From Vreelandella sedimenti (GTDB lineage Bacteria; Pseudomonadota; Gammaproteobacteria; Pseudomonadales; Halomonadaceae), in the NCBI RefSeq assembly GCF_013416325.1, contig NZ_JACCGK010000018.1:1-64000 (forward strand): a stretch of 64,000 bases of DNA, given 5' to 3'. Made by a program: the position numbers and the translations under genes. The notes under the pieces are model-generated. The model made no database searches. It saw only the letters and a list, made by a program, of their open reading frames with translations, and was not told where the DNA came from. Shown piece after piece: positions 60,956-64,000 of this stretch. Positions within the stretch are counted from its first letter, which is position 1. Each line of letters opens with the position of its first letter.

Positions 60956-61327
60956 TTAGCTAAAGAACTTTTCCCAGCCCAATAATCCCCAGGTAAGCCC
61001 GGCCATGATCAGCGACAACATCACCGCCGCTGAACCAATATCCTTGGCCCGCCCTGAAAGTTCATGGTGCTCGGTACCAATCCGGTCCACCACGTTCTCA
61101 ATCGCACTATTAAGCAGCTCCACTATCAGTACAAAAAACAGACTACCCACTAGCAGTAGCCAACTGATAGGCCCTTCACCGATCCACCAGGCAAGCGGCA
61201 GCAGTACTACCGTAATGCCGACCTCTTGACGGAAAGCTGCTTCGTTTCTGAACGCCGCTTTCAGGCCTTTCCACGAATAGCGCGTGGAGTGAACCAAATG
61301 TGTTAAACCGGTATGCCCAGGTTTCAT
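60956..61327 (-). CDS. dgkA: Diacylglycerol kinase DgkA
   Basis: Integral membrane kinase that recycles diacylglycerol from osmoregulated glucan synthesis to phosphatidate. 123 residues (E. coli 122), three transmembrane helices. The signature VELLNSAIENVVDRIGTEHHELSGRAKDIGSAAV holds the catalytic glutamates (E in LLNSAIENVVD) and the ATP site. An N-terminal amphipathic helix contains the conserved AFRNEAAFRQE. Between dacB and glnE, all in one direction. Confidence 0.95.
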   Translation of the reverse strand: MKPGHTGLTHLVHSTRYSWKGLKAAFRNEAAFRQEVGITVVLLPLAWWIGEGPISWLLLVGSLFFVLIVELLNSAIENVVDRIGTEHHELSGRAKDIGSAAVMLSLIMAGLTWGLLGWEKFFS

Positions 61328-61361
61328 GCAGATCGCCTCACCTTGTGAGCGTAGAGTTTGT

Positions 61362-62837
61362 TCAATTCGCTAACATCATTGCTTCTAGATCCTGTGACAA
61401 CGGATCCAGCACTTCAGACCAGCTTAAATAAGGCGTACTGCCGTTACCATTGACCATGACACTAAACACCCCCCAGCGCCCTTGCGCAGTGCGAAAATAG
61501 CCCGCCGCGGCGCGTACTGCAAAAGGTTGGTTAAGCGTGCCAGTTTTGATCATGACATTGTTTTGAAACGTGGAGGAACCTCGCCGAATGAAGCGCATTA
61601 CCCCGTTAGCGGGTGACTGAAAGGCCGCCACAAAGCTGGGAAACAGGCTACTTTGACGAAACATGTCCTCCAGCATTACGTTAACGCCCTGAGCCGATGT
61701 ACGGTTTTCAGTGGTCAGCCCGCTGCCACTATACAGTGTTAACGGTCCGTGCCCGGGCAGGCTTTGCGCGTAAGTTTCAATCGCCTGGCCCGCCTGACGT
61801 AGCTGCGCCTGGGGTGTCTCGACGAGATCCAGCGCCAGCACGTCGGCCATATAGTTATTGGAGTAGTTCATGATGCGCAGCAATAGCTCTTGCAGTGGCT
61901 GGCTGTCCACCGCCGCCAGACGCTGGGCGCTGCTAGGCGGCTGAGACGAGCTAACGCGCCACGGTTCGCGCACCTGTATACCCGCCTGGCTCAACATGCC
62001 CATTAGCACTTGCGCGGTCGTTTCGGCGGCATCCCCTGCCCCACGGTAGACATCGCGTGCAGTGGCATTGGTGGAGATCTGCCCCGTCAAGCGCATCACG
62101 TCGCCACGCTCATCGGTAATTCGTTCAGCGCTAATCTCCGTACCGCTATTGGCGGGGCGAGTGATTACTTGGTTATCAATGGTGATCAGCGACGTCTGGC
62201 TATCGCATAGCCCCACTTGGGCGGGCTCACCCGCGCTAATCGCTGGCGCGACATTAACGCACCAGCTACCAAAGTTAACGCCAGCCGAGGAGAGCGGCGC
62301 GCTATAGGCATTGGCAACCCGAGTCAGGGCATTGCAGCGGTCAGTGGTAATACAGTCCACTGAACCAAAGCGCCACTGGCTGACCACCAACGCCCCCTCG
62401 ACCTCACCCACCCCGGCTAAGTGCAAACGCTGCACCAAGCGCCAAAGGTTTTCAGTGGTTAGGCCCGGGTCCCCGCCACCCTCAAACACCAAGTCACCGC
62501 GTAACACTCCATTTTCGATGCTAGCGGAACTGACCAATTGGCTGGTGAAACGGTGCTGAGGGCCAAAACGGTTTAGCGCCGCCGCCGACAAGTAGGCTTT
62601 AGTGACCGAAGCGGGCGACAGCTGGCGGTCCGGGGTGATGCTGCCCAACAACGCATTGGCGCCTGCAGCAGCATCCAAAAGGCGTGCTTCTGCGCTAATC
62701 GAAAAGCCTTTGCTCTGCAGTTGGCCCAGGCGATTGAAATCGGCGAACAGACTGGTGCTGACACACAGCGCCAGTGTGGCTACACCTGTCACCAGCGACC
62801 AGCGCTGCATACGTTTAACAGCAAAAAAACACCCCAT
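61362..62837 (-). CDS. dacB: D-alanyl-D-alanine carboxypeptidase/endopeptidase DacB (PBP4 type)
   Basis: Class C penicillin-binding protein that cuts peptide cross-links and terminal D-Ala in the periplasm. 491 residues, with an N-terminal signal sequence (about 11-32). The active-site motifs are complete: S77-V-T-K80, SNN in MNYSNNYMAD and KTG in MIKTGTLNQ. The long insert between SxxK and SxN (about 250 residues) is typical of PBP4. GAGGAA lies five bases before the ATG. It follows an SMR transporter gene with nine bases between. Confidence 0.92.
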   Translation of the reverse strand: MGCFFAVKRMQRWSLVTGVATLALCVSTSLFADFNRLGQLQSKGFSISAEARLLDAAAGANALLGSITPDRQLSPASVTKAYLSAAALNRFGPQHRFTSQLVSSASIENGVLRGDLVFEGGGDPGLTTENLWRLVQRLHLAGVGEVEGALVVSQWRFGSVDCITTDRCNALTRVANAYSAPLSSAGVNFGSWCVNVAPAISAGEPAQVGLCDSQTSLITIDNQVITRPANSGTEISAERITDERGDVMRLTGQISTNATARDVYRGAGDAAETTAQVLMGMLSQAGIQVREPWRVSSSQPPSSAQRLAAVDSQPLQELLLRIMNYSNNYMADVLALDLVETPQAQLRQAGQAIETYAQSLPGHGPLTLYSGSGLTTENRTSAQGVNVMLEDMFRQSSLFPSFVAAFQSPANGVMRFIRRGSSTFQNNVMIKTGTLNQPFAVRAAAGYFRTAQGRWGVFSVMVNGNGSTPYLSWSEVLDPLSQDLEAMMLAN

Positions 62838-62846
62838 TACAGTTCC

Positions 62847-63176
62847 TCAATGCACATTCATTTTTGAAAACATTTGCAGCATGACCACGCCTGCTACTAT
62901 CAAACTAATTCCTATCACCGCCGGCAAATCAGGCTTCTCACCGAATACCACTATGCCGACCAGGGTGACCAGCACAATGCCCAGGCCTGCCCAAATCGCA
63001 TAGGCAACCCCTACCGGGAGCGTGCGCAGCACCAGGCTGAGCAAATAAAAAGCTAACCCGTAACCCACTACCACCACCACGCTGGGTAGCGGGCGCGTGA
63101 AGCCCACGGAGGCTTTTAAGGCACTCGTGGCGATCACTTCGGCCACAATCGCCAACACCAAATAGACAAACGTCAT
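62847..63176 (-). CDS. Small multidrug resistance (SMR) family transporter
   Basis: A 109-residue four-helix membrane protein of the EmrE/SugE/Gdx family, working as a dual-topology dimer. The essential glutamate is E13 in AIVAEVIATSALKAS, and the following blocks KASVGFTRP, YAIWAGLG and FGEKPDLPAVIGISLIVAGVV resemble EmrE/QacE more than Gdx. Substrates may be quaternary ammonium compounds. The start codon overlaps the stop of the TrmB-like gene by four bases (ATGA). In a halomonad an osmolyte role (as for EbrAB-like or betaine-type SMRs) cannot be excluded. Confidence 0.92.
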   Translation of the reverse strand: MTFVYLVLAIVAEVIATSALKASVGFTRPLPSVVVVVGYGLAFYLLSLVLRTLPVGVAYAIWAGLGIVLVTLVGIVVFGEKPDLPAVIGISLIVAGVVMLQMFSKMNVH

Positions 63177-63838
63177 GTTCGCTCCAACTCAACGCATAAA
63201 CGCCACAGAGCCTGGCCACTCTGAGCATACTTAGCTTCGAAAGGGGTTAAATAGTCCCCTTTAGGCGCAATTTCACTCACCGCTGCCTGTTTGCCGGTTA
63301 CCTGAGCTACTGCCAAAGCAAACTCTTCAACGTAGAGTGACCAGTTGGAGCGCAACTCAAGGCGCCCGCCAAGCGCCAACAGTGTGGGTAAAACCGCATG
63401 GCCATGCCAGCGCATTTTTAGGTGCCCCGCCTTGGGATAAGGGTTTGGATAAAGGAGAAAGTGATGCTCTGGCACCCAGCCAGCCTGATAGGCCAAGCGC
63501 CAAAAGTCGACCAGATCCGCTCTTACCAGCAGCGCATTGTCAGGCAACTGGCCGTGGTTGCGCCCCAAACGATCCTCGCTGCGATCCACGCCGATTACCG
63601 CATGGGCAGGGAACTGCATCGCCAGTTGGCGGGTCGATATCCCCACGCCACAGCCCGAATCGAGTATCAACGGTGCCTGACGGCCCACGAACCACTCCGC
63701 CGCCAGGGCGAAACTGCGCTGCGTGTGTTCGGCGATTGGTTTACGTAGCGGATGCGTTAACGCTCGACTCACTCGTCGGGCAAGATCCTGATGTGGGCCT
63801 GGCTGATTAGAAACCACTGGTCGAGAAGTATGCTGCAT
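63173..63838 (-). CDS. TrmB-like SAM-dependent methyltransferase
   Basis: A 221-residue class I methyltransferase. Motif I is LDSGCGVGIST (about 59-69) and a second acidic end VIGVDRSEDRL follows; RRVSRAL and the C-terminal GDYLTPFEAKYAQSG resemble the tRNA (guanine-46-N7) methyltransferase TrmB, including the conserved late TxYExK-like block as TPFEAKY. The TrmB hallmark FPDPWPK is changed to LYPNPYPK (129-136), so it is a divergent member and may have another RNA substrate. First gene of a coupled unit with the SMR transporter and dacB. Confidence 0.82.
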   Translation of the reverse strand: MQHTSRPVVSNQPGPHQDLARRVSRALTHPLRKPIAEHTQRSFALAAEWFVGRQAPLILDSGCGVGISTRQLAMQFPAHAVIGVDRSEDRLGRNHGQLPDNALLVRADLVDFWRLAYQAGWVPEHHFLLYPNPYPKAGHLKMRWHGHAVLPTLLALGGRLELRSNWSLYVEEFALAVAQVTGKQAAVSEIAPKGDYLTPFEAKYAQSGQALWRLCVELERT

Positions 63839-64000
63839 GCCATTACTCGGCTGAAAAGCGTGATTCTATCAGTCTCGAACGCTTGCGGCATGACGCCGTT
63901 GCTCAGCCGGTGCTATGATCACGCATAACGTGCTTCTTAGCGTACTTATTAAGCGCATGGTACTAGGCATCACATACCGAGTACTTTTGCCGATAATTGT
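63839..64000. other. Right-edge intergenic sequence
   Basis: No gene supported in the last 160 bases. A possible -10 element (TATGAT) lies at about 63914 and loosely repeated TACTTATTAAGC-like stretches follow it, which may belong to the promoter of a rightward gene beyond the window. Confidence 0.3.

Noticed and set aside
1..64000. Search for a CRISPR array, insertion sequences, integrase, prophage or toxin-antitoxin and defence genes
   Set aside because: No regular spaced repeats of CRISPR type, no transposase or phage-like product, and the gene order is that of a conserved core chromosome.

Overview
The window is ordinary, gene-dense chromosome from a gammaproteobacterium, most likely a halomonad (Halomonas/Vreelandella group). 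The inference rests on gene content and order (divergent ampD/nadC, scpA-scpB-rluB, ubiE-ubiJ-ubiB-hisE-tatABC, hslVU behind argS and a SPOR protein), on moderately high GC with G/C-rich third positions, and on a BCCT osmolyte carrier. Genus level cannot be proven from the sequence alone. I see no insertion sequence, prophage, CRISPR array, integrase or recognisable defence system.

Layout. 0-11 kb: ampD, nadC, a GNAT acetyltransferase, trmO, purC, bamC, dapA, a Bcp-type peroxiredoxin, a PerM-type permease overlapping a TusA-like gene, the protease/chaperone bepA, and nadA. 11-16.7 kb: two identical tRNA-Lys(UUU) genes with promoter and terminator, the overlapping scpA-scpB-rluB operon, radD and a small zinc-ribbon gene. 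16.8-25.7 kb: purL, mltF, tadA, tesB, a short malic enzyme, and rpmE with a candidate attenuator leader. 25.9-38.7 kb, all rightward: priA, argS, SPOR protein, hslV, hslU, a DUF971 protein, ubiE, ubiJ, ubiB, hisE, tatA, tatB, tatC. 38.8-48.7 kb: elbB, hemB, ppk1, the divergent metE/metR pair with a perfect MetR box, and an RstB/RstA-like two-component system. 48.9-57.9 kb is the most accessory part: two very small genes, a retropepsin-like protease, an MFS permease, a cassette of two paralogous periplasmic binding proteins plus a membrane diguanylate cyclase, a BCCT carrier, a small membrane protein and an AEC carrier. 57.9-64 kb, all leftward: glnE, dgkA, dacB, an SMR transporter and a divergent TrmB-like methyltransferase.

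Genes that work together: ScpA/ScpB (chromosome condensation); UbiE/UbiJ/UbiB (ubiquinone); TatA/B/C (folded-protein export); HslV/HslU (protease); NadA and NadC (the quinolinate steps of NAD synthesis, at separate sites); PurC and PurL (purines); AmpD, MltF and DacB (murein turnover); MetR controlling MetE.

The two points that stand out are (1) the 51.6-54.4 kb cassette, where two sister binding proteins with no transporter are translationally coupled to a diguanylate cyclase, suggesting ligand-gated c-di-GMP signalling, and (2) the recurrence of short imperfect tandem repeats (12, 13, 15, 18 bp units) at gene borders: upstream of trmO, in the priA N-terminus, between ubiE and ubiJ, at the ppk1 stop codon and near 56.4 kb.
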